DNA of 64,000 bases from positions 350,267 to 414,266 of the forward strand of contig NC_090613.1 in the NCBI RefSeq assembly GCF_004359215.1, given 5' to 3'. The DNA comes from Bremia lactucae (lineage: Eukaryota; Oomycota; Peronosporomycetes; Peronosporales; Peronosporaceae). Of this stretch, positions 42,464-52,785 are shown piece after piece (positions within the stretch are counted from its first letter, which is position 1; each line of letters begins with the position of its first letter). Below the pieces are notes generated by a model that made no database searches, was not told the origin of the DNA, and saw nothing but the letters and a program-made list of their open reading frames with translations. Made by a program: the position numbers and the translations under genes.

Positions 42464-42650
42464 TGTAGGCGGGCGCAAGTATAGCAGCGACGCTCTACTT
42501 GTGCACACACCTTCTAGCACAGTGAGGGAGCGTTTAATCGCCTTCTCTCATGTGCAGTGAGGAAGTTGGTGAGCGCCTAAGCGCCCTCACCCAACGAACT
42601 AAGAACCTTAGTACAAGTGACGTCACGGAAGCGGTATTTCCGCTACCCGT
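42464..42650 (-). repeat. Family C LTR fragment, 3' half, opposite orientation
   Basis: GTAGGCGGGCGCAAGTATAG and CACCCAACGAACTAAGAAC match the start of the minus-oriented LTR at 60876. With the fragment at 42141 it makes a composite of two LTR halves in opposite orientation. Confidence 0.6.
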
Positions 42651-42689
42651 CTCTCTGAGCGTGTCAGTGAGGATGAGCCTCAATATCGA

Positions 42690-42977
42690 ATGAGCTCATC
42701 TCCGAACATCATGACGAGTTGGCAGAGTACTTGGCGCGGGGACTTGATGAGTAAGCCCTGGCCAGGTCCTCCTGAGCAACATAATGCTCAGCTGGAGCAG
42801 TTTGAGGCATTCGTGCTTGGACAACGAAGGACCGCGTCGGAGACACAGAGCCTAGCTTCGGCGGAGTCCGTCACTAAAACTCAGGATGACCCAAAGCGTG
42901 AGGAGGCTCGGAACGAGGCTCTCAACAGGACTGTTGAGATGCTCTGCGCCTGGCCGCATCAGCCGAGGCCCAATTAG
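42690..42977 (+). CDS. Hypothetical 95-residue frame beside LTR C relics
   Basis: An ATG frame (MSSSPNIMTSWQSTWRGDLM...) rich in Glu, Gln and Ala, possibly the start of a retroelement gag given its place beside LTR fragments. No domain recognised; it may not be a gene. Confidence 0.25.
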   Translation: MSSSPNIMTSWQSTWRGDLMSKPWPGPPEQHNAQLEQFEAFVLGQRRTASETQSLASAESVTKTQDDPKREEARNEALNRTVEMLCAWPHQPRPN

Positions 42978-43774
42978 ACGGACCCACCCAAGTTCGATAG
43001 AACTGCAACGCACACGATTGTGTAAGAAAGAAAGGTCGTGAGGTGAAATAGGTGAATTAGATTTTGTATTCATCTCTCTCTTCTGTTCCTCTTGTTGCGC
43101 TTGATTAGCTGCGCTCTCTTTACACCAATTATTCTTTACGTCGCTTCCGACTCCTCCAACACCTCGTCGATAACTTAAATGCGTCTCCTAGCGCTACCGA
43201 AATGACGCGTCGCTTCGTGTATGTAAAAACTGCTACACGGCCAGAGATGCAATTTCTAATACTTCTCTCGTGAGTGCTAGGCTGCGCATCTCGTTCGCGC
43301 GCAGCGCTACACCATCGTTATCGCTCCCGTTTTCCTGGTTGCACTGCGCCACAGTCTTCGCTAGCGCACTGCGCCATCACTGCCGCACTCTTTCGTCTTT
43401 GCACAGCACCATAGTTGTCGCTCCTGCTTGATCACTGCTCTGCGCTCCTTCTGCTGCGGGTAGCCACTGCGCCAGGCTCGTCAAGCCGCGCAACGTTGCC
43501 AGCTTAACAGCATCCATTGCTCTCGTCACTAAGTCTGCGAGCATCAGCGCGGAACGGACATGCTGCGTGACTATTGTGTACTTCTAGACGGTTTTGTACA
43601 CAAATGAATATTTAGGGGAATTTTACGCGTGACAGTGTTTGTATAAAATTGGTTAATAGGGGCAATTTACGCCTGAAGACAAAATTTTTATTTATGAGGT
43701 GTGTCCGTTGCAAAAATGAAATGTGTCCGCAGCAATTTTCTAAAATTGTTATCATTATTAATTTTGCCTCAACC
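42978..43774. other. Unassigned spacer
   Basis: No coding signal. Around 43320-43470 the phrase GCACTGCGCCA recurs imperfectly several times. Nothing else seen. Confidence 0.4.
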
Positions 43775-44070
43775 CCACCAATAGTCACAAGACATGATTG
43801 TGCGGTGCGCACCATAGTCAGTTATTACTATAATAAAGTCAGCAGTATATAGAAGATCACTACATAAGAACTTGTATATTTATACAATTTGCTTTTTCTC
43901 TATTTTAGAGCCTTAGAATTTGCTTTAAATAAGTAAAACTTCTTAGCTACTTAGAACCTTCCTCTGCACGTCGTGCACGTAGAGTAGTCGAGGCACTCCA
44001 CTTCACTGTAATCTGTGAAGATTAACTAGCATTGTTATAAGTACAAGCAAAGGGTGCCTTGTTATAACGT
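43775..44070 (+). repeat. Degenerate family B LTR
   Basis: Aligns with 44823-45108: CACAAGACATGATTGTGCGG, TTCTTAGCTACTTAGAACCT and CCTCTGCACGTCGTGCACG. No gag follows directly. Confidence 0.6.
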
Positions 44071-44822
44071 CAAGATACTTCTATAAGTTTGATGAAGGCC
44101 GAACATTAAATCCGCTTCAATAGGTGACTCAAGCAAAATTAGAGATTGATGAGCTTCAGATTGTCTATTTACAAGGTCTCAATTATATGCAAGATCTCTG
44201 GAAATTCCTGAGCCAGGATGTCAACCCCGGTCGACCCCTTGGCACATCGTGGCTGGTCACCGTAATTGTTGGTTATTTCTGGGGTCTCGCTCTAGCAGCT
44301 CGATGTATGTGTGCAGCAAAGCATCATTGTGGCTGATGCAATTTTTCGATGCTCTCGCTTAGCGATTGCTCGGTGCTGACAAAGGCATGACGCCAAAAAA
44401 ACTTGCGACCTGTTGTAGGGCTGAATTGTGATATCCTAGTAAACCGCTGCGTTCCCGTCGACCCAAATTCGTATTTGAGATACGTTGCGATAACATGTCA
44501 GAGTTATATCCAGGTGCGTTTAACTTCGCCCCCGTCATCCTGATTACGGTTCGCTAAGTCATGAACTCGTTCCGAGCCATACATAAGTACGAACAAACGT
44601 ATTTTGACAATATTTTTCTAATATCCAGGCCGAGGATGAGCAGATTGATTGCAGAAGGATGATTATGCTGACACTAGTGTCATTTGGAGCAGAAGAGATC
44701 CTTCTATATCAAGTTATCTTCGTAGAACATGCTTGGTGTGCGAGTGAGCTTCCTCAAAAGTAGGATGTCTCGTTTCACATGAGCAGAAGGAGCGTTAGTG
44801 GTAAGACTAGGCACCCGCGAAT
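44071..44822. other. Unassigned DNA
   Basis: A 70-codon frame at 44124-44336 includes a hydrophobic stretch (LVTVIVGYFWGLALAARCM) but has no recognised homology. Probably repeat debris between two LTR B copies. Confidence 0.35.
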
Positions 44823-45108
44823 TGTCACATGATACAATTGTACGGTGCGCAAGTTGGCGCCATACATAGTATATTATTAATACAACAAAGTCAGTATTAG
44901 ATAAAACATCGTTACATAGGAAATTAAAATATTAGTAAGGTTTTACTTTTCTCTATTTGAATGCCTTACAATTTACCTTTAGTAGCCAAGACTTATTTTT
45001 TACTTAGAACCTTCCTCTGCACGTTGTGTACGTGAAGTAGTCGAGGCGTCCCACCCTCACTGTAATAGTGTAGTTGACAAGTACTGTTGTCAGTACTAGC
45101 AAAAGGTA
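44823..45108 (+). repeat. Family B LTR (5' LTR, plus orientation)
   Basis: Ends TCAGTACTAGCAAAAGGTA and runs straight into CCTGGTAGCACTTTG. Compared with 56702, ten bases (GCCCCGTTAC) are deleted at the LTR end. The left boundary is approximate. Confidence 0.65.
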
Positions 45109-45865
45109 CCTGGTAGCACTTTGTAGTCCATTCAACGGCTACGCACGTTCCATCCAACATGGACATGTTGGATGAAAAAGGAGGGCTATATCACGCAACG
45201 CGTGAAAGGTATACTCATTCGAGTAACCTTGAACGGAGAGCAGCCGACGCACGAGTTTCGTCATCGGCAGGCCAGTCTTAAAGCCATGATGTTCACTCAG
45301 AACACAGATGAACAACATTCGCCCAAAGTTGATTTCATGCAACTCGAAATCGACTGGGCCCAGCAAAACGTAGTCTTGTTTAACCAGCAAGGCTTTCAAC
45401 ACGCGGGGATTTTTAGAAGACAGGGTGCTCAACAGTTAGAATTGTTGAGACAGCAGTATTTGCATGCTGCTAGCGGGCCGACGTTCCGCATCGGCGCGTT
45501 GTGGTATTTTTCTTAGTCATGCCTGCTCTTTTGTAAATTAATATATTTTTATATATATAATAGCTTAAAGACTGGAAATCTTTAAGTTAAAGGCAGTCGA
45601 AGGCGCGTACACTTTAATATGGTTTGTCGAATTAAACGACGCCATTGAAGCTCGCCGCATCAATGAAGATGCGACGAAATTGAATTTTGGCAAGTCCAAC
45701 TTAGCCGGACGTGCAAATCTTTGGCCTTAGGGCTCAAGCATCGCGACCCATTGATTTTCGGGTCGCATGAGGCTTTTAAGACCCGAGCAGGCAATCATTT
45801 TTGCCGCCAGGTGCCGAATTCAGGGCTCGAGCCGAGCTCTTGGATTTGAAGCAGGGCAAGCGTGA
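44929..45865 (+). repeat. Exact direct duplication 2, copy 1
   Basis: 937 bp identical to 47426-48362 (offset 2497), covering the LTR B 3' part and the start of gag. Copy 2 starts exactly after the lone N. Confidence 0.85.
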
Positions 45866-46470
45866 CATACACGCTTACGCCCAACATACACGATACCTGG
45901 TCAGTTGTACCGTGAGTCATCCAATTGACGAACAAACACAGGTAACTGTTTTTATTAAAGGTCTTACAGACGGACCTGTTAAGACCCACCTGTTCCGGCT
46001 AGAATTATAGTCGCTAGACCAAGCGATCTCTATAGCGGAATAGGAAGACTTTAGCCTGAAACAGGTTTTTTTCTTCTCTGGTGCTTATCGTTTACCGAGA
46101 CGACAAGAAAACGGAGGTCCAGAACCCATGGATCTCTCGTATGTAGAGAGCGAGAAACCTCACTCGTCGAGTTTCAAACGATTACAGAAATGTAAACGTT
46201 GTAAAAAAATGAGCCACTACTCATATGAGTGTAGTGCTTCACGGCCAGTGCCTAAAAACTCTGAGCGAAAAGACCGACCGCTTGCTAGAACAGTGGAGGA
46301 CGCGAATCCGACGCCGTTGCGAAATCGCAACGGCAAGGCGAATCATAAAAAAATAGCCGGATCAGTAGATGCAGAGCACCCTATTGATCCAGCAACGTCA
46401 GAAGAATTTTGCAGGTTTTCCGATGAAAGTTGCTCCTCACACACAAACATTGTGTAAAATTGCCCCAGGG
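45160..46470 (+). pseudogene. Family B gag
   Basis: Plus-strand gag with frameshifts: MDMLDEKGGLYHATRERYTH-type start, WFVELNDAIEARRINEDATK (45.62 kb), KSNLAGRANLWP, FRARAELLDLKQGKRDIHAY (45.83 kb), HPIDEQTQVTVFIKGLTDGP (45.93 kb) and a CCHC zinc knuckle C-KRC-KKMSH-YSYEC (46.2 kb). It would form capsid and bind genomic RNA in an intact element. Dead copy. Confidence 0.75.
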
Positions 46471-46800
46471 GATGAGGTCAACCTCATCACCCTGAAAATT
46501 GAAGTGTCAAATAAGTTGCCATGTAAGTCCTCGTCGATTGTGGGGCGTCAAATAACTTTATTTGACGCCAATCGCTAGAAGATCGCTGGCTCAAATTGAT
46601 TGAGCGCGATATCCCTCAAACGAGGATGACAGTGTGCCTAGCAACAGGCGCATCTGTAACAGTTAAGAAACGTGTAGTTAATATCCAATACACGTTAAAA
46701 GGGTAAACATACGGTGATGGTTTCATCGAACTAGATTCGGATGACAAATTTTATGTCATCCTTGGATTACCATGGCTCAGAAAGTCGAGCCATGTATAAA
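46440..46800 (+). pseudogene. Family B protease segment
   Basis: The plus-strand relic continues from gag: LVDCGASNNFI-like catalytic segment (46530), MTVCLATGASVTVKKRVVNI (46.63 kb) and a degraded DDKFYVILGLPWLRK (46.75 kb). It is cut at about 46800 by an LTR B fragment. Confidence 0.65.
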
Positions 46801-46805
46801 TTGGC

Positions 46806-46916
46806 AACTTAGAACCTACCTCTGCACGTCGTGTACGTGAATTCGAGGCACCCTACCTTCATCTGTAATCAGTGTAGGCTGACTAGTACTGCTGTCAGTA
46901 CTAGCAAAAGGTACGT
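46806..46916 (+). repeat. Family B LTR 3' fragment
   Basis: About 110 bp: ACTTAGAACCTACCTCTGCA...CAGTACTAGCAAAAGGTACG, the last part of LTR B including its three hairpins, placed inside the gag/protease array. Confidence 0.7.
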
Positions 46917-47424
46917 CATTTGTGCAACATGCGGCAATAGCCGAGCTCATACAACAATACAATCGACGGGATCCAATAGATAGTAACCTTGTTTCACCAG
47001 CAAGGCTCTCAACACGGAGAGGTGTTAAGAGGCAAGGGTGCTCAACAGTTGGAACGGTTAAAAAAGTAGCATTTTTACATGCTCATAGCGGGCCAACGCT
47101 TCCGCGTCAATCCCAAAGCTTTGAAGTCGAAATATCTTTAAGTTTAAGGTAGTCGAAGGCAACTCATTTCTAAGATGGCTCGTCGAATTAGAAGGCGCCA
47201 TTGAAGCTCGTTGCATCAATAATGATGCGATGAAAGTGAAATTTGGCATGTCCAACTTAGCCGGCCTTGCCAAGTCTTGGGCCTTGGGGCTCAAGCTTTA
47301 CGACTCATTCGTCTTTGGGTCGTATGAGGTCTTTAAGACCCGACTCAGACAAACATTTGAGCCACACCGTGCCGAATTCAGGGCTTGGGCTGAGCTCCTG
47401 GATCTGAAGCAGGGCAAGCGTGAT
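46917..47424 (+). pseudogene. Family B gag fragment
   Basis: Blocks SNLAGLAKSWALGLKLYDSF and FRAWAELLDLKQGKRD (47.25-47.42 kb) from the gag capsid core. It ends at the single N at 47425 in the middle of the KQGKRD block, at the same point where duplication 2 ends elsewhere. Confidence 0.65.
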
Positions 47425-47425
47425 N
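47425..47425. other. Single ambiguous base, probable assembly join
   Basis: A lone N right where an exact 937-bp duplicate begins. It looks like an unmerged contig join rather than a base-call problem. Confidence 0.7.
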
Positions 47426-48362
47426 ATATTAGTAAGGTTTTACTTTTCTCTATTTGAATGCCTTACAATTTACCTTTAGTAGCCAAGACTTATTTTTTAC
47501 TTAGAACCTTCCTCTGCACGTTGTGTACGTGAAGTAGTCGAGGCGTCCCACCCTCACTGTAATAGTGTAGTTGACAAGTACTGTTGTCAGTACTAGCAAA
47601 AGGTACCTGGTAGCACTTTGTAGTCCATTCAACGGCTACGCACGTTCCATCCAACATGGACATGTTGGATGAAAAAGGAGGGCTATATCACGCAACGCGT
47701 GAAAGGTATACTCATTCGAGTAACCTTGAACGGAGAGCAGCCGACGCACGAGTTTCGTCATCGGCAGGCCAGTCTTAAAGCCATGATGTTCACTCAGAAC
47801 ACAGATGAACAACATTCGCCCAAAGTTGATTTCATGCAACTCGAAATCGACTGGGCCCAGCAAAACGTAGTCTTGTTTAACCAGCAAGGCTTTCAACACG
47901 CGGGGATTTTTAGAAGACAGGGTGCTCAACAGTTAGAATTGTTGAGACAGCAGTATTTGCATGCTGCTAGCGGGCCGACGTTCCGCATCGGCGCGTTGTG
48001 GTATTTTTCTTAGTCATGCCTGCTCTTTTGTAAATTAATATATTTTTATATATATAATAGCTTAAAGACTGGAAATCTTTAAGTTAAAGGCAGTCGAAGG
48101 CGCGTACACTTTAATATGGTTTGTCGAATTAAACGACGCCATTGAAGCTCGCCGCATCAATGAAGATGCGACGAAATTGAATTTTGGCAAGTCCAACTTA
48201 GCCGGACGTGCAAATCTTTGGCCTTAGGGCTCAAGCATCGCGACCCATTGATTTTCGGGTCGCATGAGGCTTTTAAGACCCGAGCAGGCAATCATTTTTG
48301 CCGCCAGGTGCCGAATTCAGGGCTCGAGCCGAGCTCTTGGATTTGAAGCAGGGCAAGCGTGA
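47426..48362 (+). repeat. Exact direct duplication 2, copy 2
   Basis: Identical to 44929-45865. It includes the LTR B 3' part (to about 47605) and gag to the KQGKR block. Confidence 0.85.
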
Positions 48363-48870
48363 ACTTCACGCTTATGCCCAGCATACACGATAACTTGTAA
48401 GTTGTATCGTGAGACATCCAAGAGATGCACAAAAACAGGTAACTGTGCTTACTAAAGGCCATGCAGACGGTCCTGTCAAGACTCACCTGTTCCGACTCGT
48501 ACTCGAGACGCTAGTCCAAGCGCTCTTTTATCGGAACAAGAGGACTTCAGCCTGAAACAGGCTTTCGCTTACTTGGGAGCTAATTGTTCTTCAAAACGAC
48601 AAGAGTACGGAGGTTGGGAGCCCATGAACCTCTCGTATGTAGAAGGCGAGAAACCTCGCGGTTAAAGTTACAAGCTATATTAAGAACGCAATTATATCAA
48701 AAGACGGTCCACTACGTTAACGAGTGTAGTGCCCCACACCTAGTGCCTAAAAACACTGAGGCAAAAACGATCGTCCTCGCGCTAGGAACAGCGGGGACGC
48801 GGATCCGATGCTGTTGCGAATTGCAACTGCGAGGCTGATCGTCAGAAGCGGTCGGGGTCAGGTGGGGCGG
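47650..48870 (+). pseudogene. Family B gag, third copy
   Basis: It begins with the duplicated gag part and continues diverged after 48362: LHAYAQHTR-like block (48.37 kb), LRLVLETLVQAL (48.5 kb) and a decayed zinc-knuckle region near 48.7 kb (VNECSAPHLVPKN). Stops throughout. Confidence 0.65.
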
Positions 48871-48879
48871 AGCAATCTA

Positions 48880-49504
48880 CTGATCCAGCAACGTTATAAG
48901 AAATCGCAGGCCTTTTGACAAAAGTTTCTCCTCATACACAACCATTGTGTGTAGTTGCCTCAGGTGATGATGTTAACCTCATCACCTTGAAAATTATACA
49001 GACAAGTAAATTGCCACTAAAGTCCCTAGTCGATTGTGGGGCGTCGAACAATTTCATTTCGACGCCAATCGTTAGAAAAGCGCACACTCAAATTTATTGA
49101 TCGCGATATCTCTCTGACGATGCTGACAGTGCGCTTAGCAACAGGCGCATCTGTGATAGTAAAGAAACGTGTAGTTGATATCCAATACACGTTAAAGGGT
49201 AAACAGCACGGTGATTATTCCATCGAACTTGATTAAGATGACAAATATCATGTCATCCTTGGATTATTATGGCTCGGAAGTAGGAGCCATGCATATATTG
49301 GCAGCATCAAGCCGTGACGCCTGTCTCATTCAGCATAGAGTCATCTAATCAACGTCTTGGAGCGTCCGCAAGCGTGAAGATGCCATGCGAGTGAGTGCGA
49401 TGGCGGTCAGTTCTTTGCATGACTGCACAAGACTTCAGTGTGAATACCCATCACACTGAGGAGTTAGAATCCGATGGCTGTGCGCAAGCACAGGCAGCGT
49501 CGAA
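48880..49504 (+). pseudogene. Family B protease and linker
   Basis: VDCGASNNFISTPIVRK (49040) carries the D-C-G protease signature. MLTVRLATGASVIVKKRVVD (49130), a degraded ILGLLWL block (49260) and the linker with CAQAQAAS-like residues follow. It switches to minus-strand gag at about 49505. Confidence 0.6.
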
Positions 49505-50500
49505 GGTCCACCATTCTAGGGCGTGGAGCACTACACTCATGAGCGTAGTGCTTTAACTTTTGACAGCAATTGCATTTCTGCAATCGCTTGTTGTTCCAAA
49601 AGCGAGGTTTCTCGCTTTCGACATAAGAGAGGTCCATAGGTTCTGAACCTCCCAGTTTGTGTCGTCTTGGAGGACGATATGATGACGAAGTAGCTTGAGC
49701 CTGTCTCAAGCTAAAGTCCTCCTGTTCCGCAACAGATATTGCTTCTTTGAGCGTATCCAGCTCCAAGCAAAACAGGTGGGTCTTTACGTGACCATCCGTA
49801 AGAACTTGCATGAACACCGTAATCAACATGAGTTCATGAACTGGATTGTTCGTGATCCAACTCGCTAAGAGTCGCATGTACTGGGCATATGCGTGAACGT
49901 CACGCTTGCCTTGCTTGAGTTTCAGAAGCTCTGAACGAGCTCTGAACTCAGCCCTGGGCTGTTTAAAGTCAATTTGAGCCGGGCTTTAAAAGCCTCTAGC
50001 GACCCAAAGACGTATGGTTCGCGCAACATATGGCCTAGTGCCCAAATTTGGCACGACCTGCCAAATTTGATTGAGCGAATGCGACTTGCATTTGCTCGTC
50101 GACGATGTGACGAGCCCTTATGGCATCGCCCAACTCGATAAACCACCTTAGGAGGGAATCTTCTTTGACTCCCTTATACTTAGAGATGTCAATATTCAAG
50201 GTTTCGGGACGACGCGTGTGCGTCATCCAAGGTACAGGATTCTGTACCGGCTGTAACCTCAACAGTTCTGCCTGTTGAGAACCTTGCTGATTAAGCAAGG
50301 CTACCTTCTTCGTCGCCTCGTTAAGTTCATGTTGTATGAACTTGGCGATGGCTGAATGGAGAGCATCTCTGTCTAAACATAGCAGCATGGAAAGGATGGC
50401 ATTAATCCCTACGGTCGAACTCATTCGTTCGACCCCTATGTCACTTAGAAAGGAGTAGCTATCACGCAAAACGTGATACGTATTTCTAACATGTCCATCT
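49505..50500 (-). pseudogene. Family A gag, minus strand
   Basis: Read right to left: RDSYSFLSDIGVERMSSTVG (50.45 kb), IQHELNEATKKVALLNQQGS, ISKYKGVKEDSLLRWFIELG (50.15 kb), QSNLAGRAKFGH, then a second frame HELMLITVFMQVLTDGHVKT (49.82 kb), EAISVAEQEDFSLRQAQATS and the CCHC knuckle CNCCQKLKHYAHEC (49.56 kb). It lies about 50 nt downstream of the LTR A at 50549-50987. It ends abruptly at the junction with family B pol. Confidence 0.75.
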
Positions 50501-50548
50501 TAGATGATGGAACTGTGGTCCTTGGACGGACTACTAAGTGCTACCAGG

Positions 50549-50987
50549 TGTAACGGGGCACTGCCGGCTTGTACTGCTTCAGTACAAGTCCACTTCGCAC
50601 TGCCTCAGTGCGATTGGTGGCTCACGTCACTTCGCGTACACATGTACGTGCAGAGGAAGACTCTCTTTAAAACACTTGCTATAAAGAGAGGCAACTAAAA
50701 ACTGTATTAATATAATTGGGTTCTTCTGTTCTATCTACTTAAAACTAGCTTAATTATAAGCTAATACAAAAGTGTACTAAAAGTCTCATCTGTCTTACTC
50801 TTTGCGCGCGTCCAGCGCTGACTGGACCGCGGAGAAAGTAGATATAAATGTCTATATCTACCAATGGATAAGCTTTTAGAATATTACCATGTTAAGTAAT
50901 ATTCTCCAAATATTATCTACCTTTTAAATAATGTATTCATTAATATTCTTTAAGTGTAAATTTCATGTAACGATACACCTCGTTACA
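50549..50987 (-). repeat. Family A LTR, 5' LTR (minus orientation)
   Basis: 439 bp, plus strand TGTAACGGGGCACTGCCGGC...CCTCGTTACA. Its first 110 bp hold three perfect hairpins (50568-50588, 50595-50613, 50635-50648). Confidence 0.85.
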
Positions 50988-51316
50988 AAAAAGATCACTC
51001 GATCCAGCAACATAAGTGATTACCAACCGCTTAAAATAATTTAAGTTTCCTAGCTACAAACCGAAGCTTGTTAAGTAGAAAGGCTTTCAGTCAGGAAAAG
51101 AATAATACCAGCGATGTCAAGGGGGGGCATAAGCTACTGTCGTGTCGTATACAACCGCGAACACCCGTATATTAGCACGCAGCCCCACCGTCGTAGAAAA
51201 AGACTAAGCTGGGCCTAAACTTTTAAGAAAATCTACCGTTGTCGTTAACAAGCCCCCCAGAAAGGAATACTAAAAAAATGATCTGCAAAAAGTAGCCATC
51301 TGTGACATTGCGAATC
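50988..51316. other. Spacer and 5' flank of the tetraspanin gene
   Basis: Unique DNA without coding signal; a G-run at 51120-51127. It presumably holds the promoter of the plus-strand tetraspanin gene. Confidence 0.45.
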
Positions 51317-52722
51317 ATGCGTCCGACCCGCAAACTCCTGCGTCTATTGACGTTACTGAGCTTTTGCTGTGGCGTCTCGCTGCTTGGTCTTGCGCTGCAT
51401 GTAGTTATATCCACAACATTTGGTGCGACTGCAGCTTCGCTTGGGTTCTTGGGTCTTTGCATCGTACTGCTTTCGGTGTTGGGCTTCGTGGGTGCTGGAA
51501 GGGAAAAGAGTCGCTTGTTGCTGTTCTTCTTTTTCATGAATTTTGCACTCGTCACAGGGCTCTTTGTGGCCTGCTATGCCGCTTTTTTCTTACAAAACGC
51601 GCTTGATACTTGGGTGAAGCACCACTGGACGGCGCCCGTCTTGGCAGGACTGCGGCAATCCTCCTGCTGCACCACGTACAGCGATGCAGTGGTGTATTTG
51701 CATAAGCGCAGTGTAGCCATTGGTGCGATTGGCATGACGTGCATGCTTTTGATACTATTTTCCATGTATTGCGTCGTACGCATTGTCACGGTACCCATTA
51801 TTATGCGTAATATGCTATCAGTCATGAACGTCGCCTTGACGCTTCTCGGTATAGCTCTCTTTCTCTTTGGCTTGTCAGGCAAAGTGCACGAAGAAATGAC
51901 ATCGGGTCAAACTTGGATTGGTACGGAACGTGTTGTATTGCAATATCCTTGTACACGTTTGAATTGGTGATTTTTTTTCAATGTAGCCATCATATTCATT
52001 ATTGTCGGCACGTTGATGGTTGCACTTTCAATATTGGGTACCATTGGCGCGAGGTCTAAAAGCCGATCGATGCTTTTTATTGTACGTGATGTCATAGATT
52101 ATTCTAAACGATTGAAATTTGTTGACCAATAGTATTATTATTGCGGTCATCAGTACATTCTTGGTCTCGCGACCTGCCTCGTTGCGCTTATTGTATGTGC
52201 TGTGAGTGCCTTCTTATTTTCTGATCGCCTTGCCACTACATACAACACACACACGAGCTCTTCGCTGGCGTGTGACATTCGTCTTTTCGGCTGTACAAAT
52301 TGCACTGACGTGGCAGCAGAGATGCTACCATGCGAAGGTGTGAGACATACATCAAGCGGGTCTTGGATCTCGTGCAATACCTCGGTAAGCGACGACATAA
52401 TAAACTCCCATAGCGACTGCATTGCCGACATGACCGTATTACATCGTCAAACACATCCGAGTCACGACAAAAGTGATGTACGTTTAATTATTGTCAGCTA
52501 TTTACGACTAAAGGACGTGACTTATCGATTATTTCGTGGCAGATTGCGCAATGCGGCAAATGCCCGGAATGGTCTGCATCCGACATTCAAGCGTACCTTC
52601 AAAGCACGCTTGATCTTCTCGGACTCTTTGCTCTTGTCGTGTGTCTCTTTATGCTCGTAGGATGTAGTAGTGCACTCATTTTGCGACAAAGTCTCGCAGG
52701 GTATCAGACCGACTCGCTTTAA
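51317..52722 (+). CDS. Tandem (8-TM) tetraspanin-like membrane protein
   Basis: Four-exon model: 51317-51920, 51987-52081, 52154-52477, 52543-52722; introns of 66, 72 and 65 nt with donors GTACGG, GTACGT, GTACGT and acceptors TAG, CAG, CAG. It gives 400 residues. Unit 1 has four membrane segments (LLTLLSFCCGVSLLGLALHV; FLGLCIVLLSVLGFVG; FMNFALVTGLFVACYAAFF; GAIGMTCMLLILFSMYCVV) and a short loop with a Cys-Cys pair (SSCCTT). Unit 2 repeats the plan (MNVALTLLGIALFLFGL; FIIVGTLMVALSILGTIGAR; YILGLATCLVALIVCAVSAF; LDLLGLFALVVCLFMLVGCS) with a long Cys-rich loop containing CDIRLFGCTNC, PCEG and CGKCPEW. Basic SR/KSR residues follow TM2 in both units, as in tetraspanins. These proteins organise membrane microdomains. 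The start is the ATG at 51317. Confidence 0.8.
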
Positions 52723-52785
52723 AAAACCCGCGCCACGAGTACCTGTGAAAATTAATAACAAAGCGACATACACGCAGCCATGTTC

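Noticed and set aside
42348..42560. 70-residue frame near LTR C relics
   Set aside because: It crosses two LTR halves in opposite orientation and has no coding character.
51921..51986. Stop at 51968 as the true end of a 4-5 TM tetraspanin
   Set aside because: A consensus 66-nt intron removes it and joins in frame to further tetraspanin helices, and two more in-frame introns complete the second unit.
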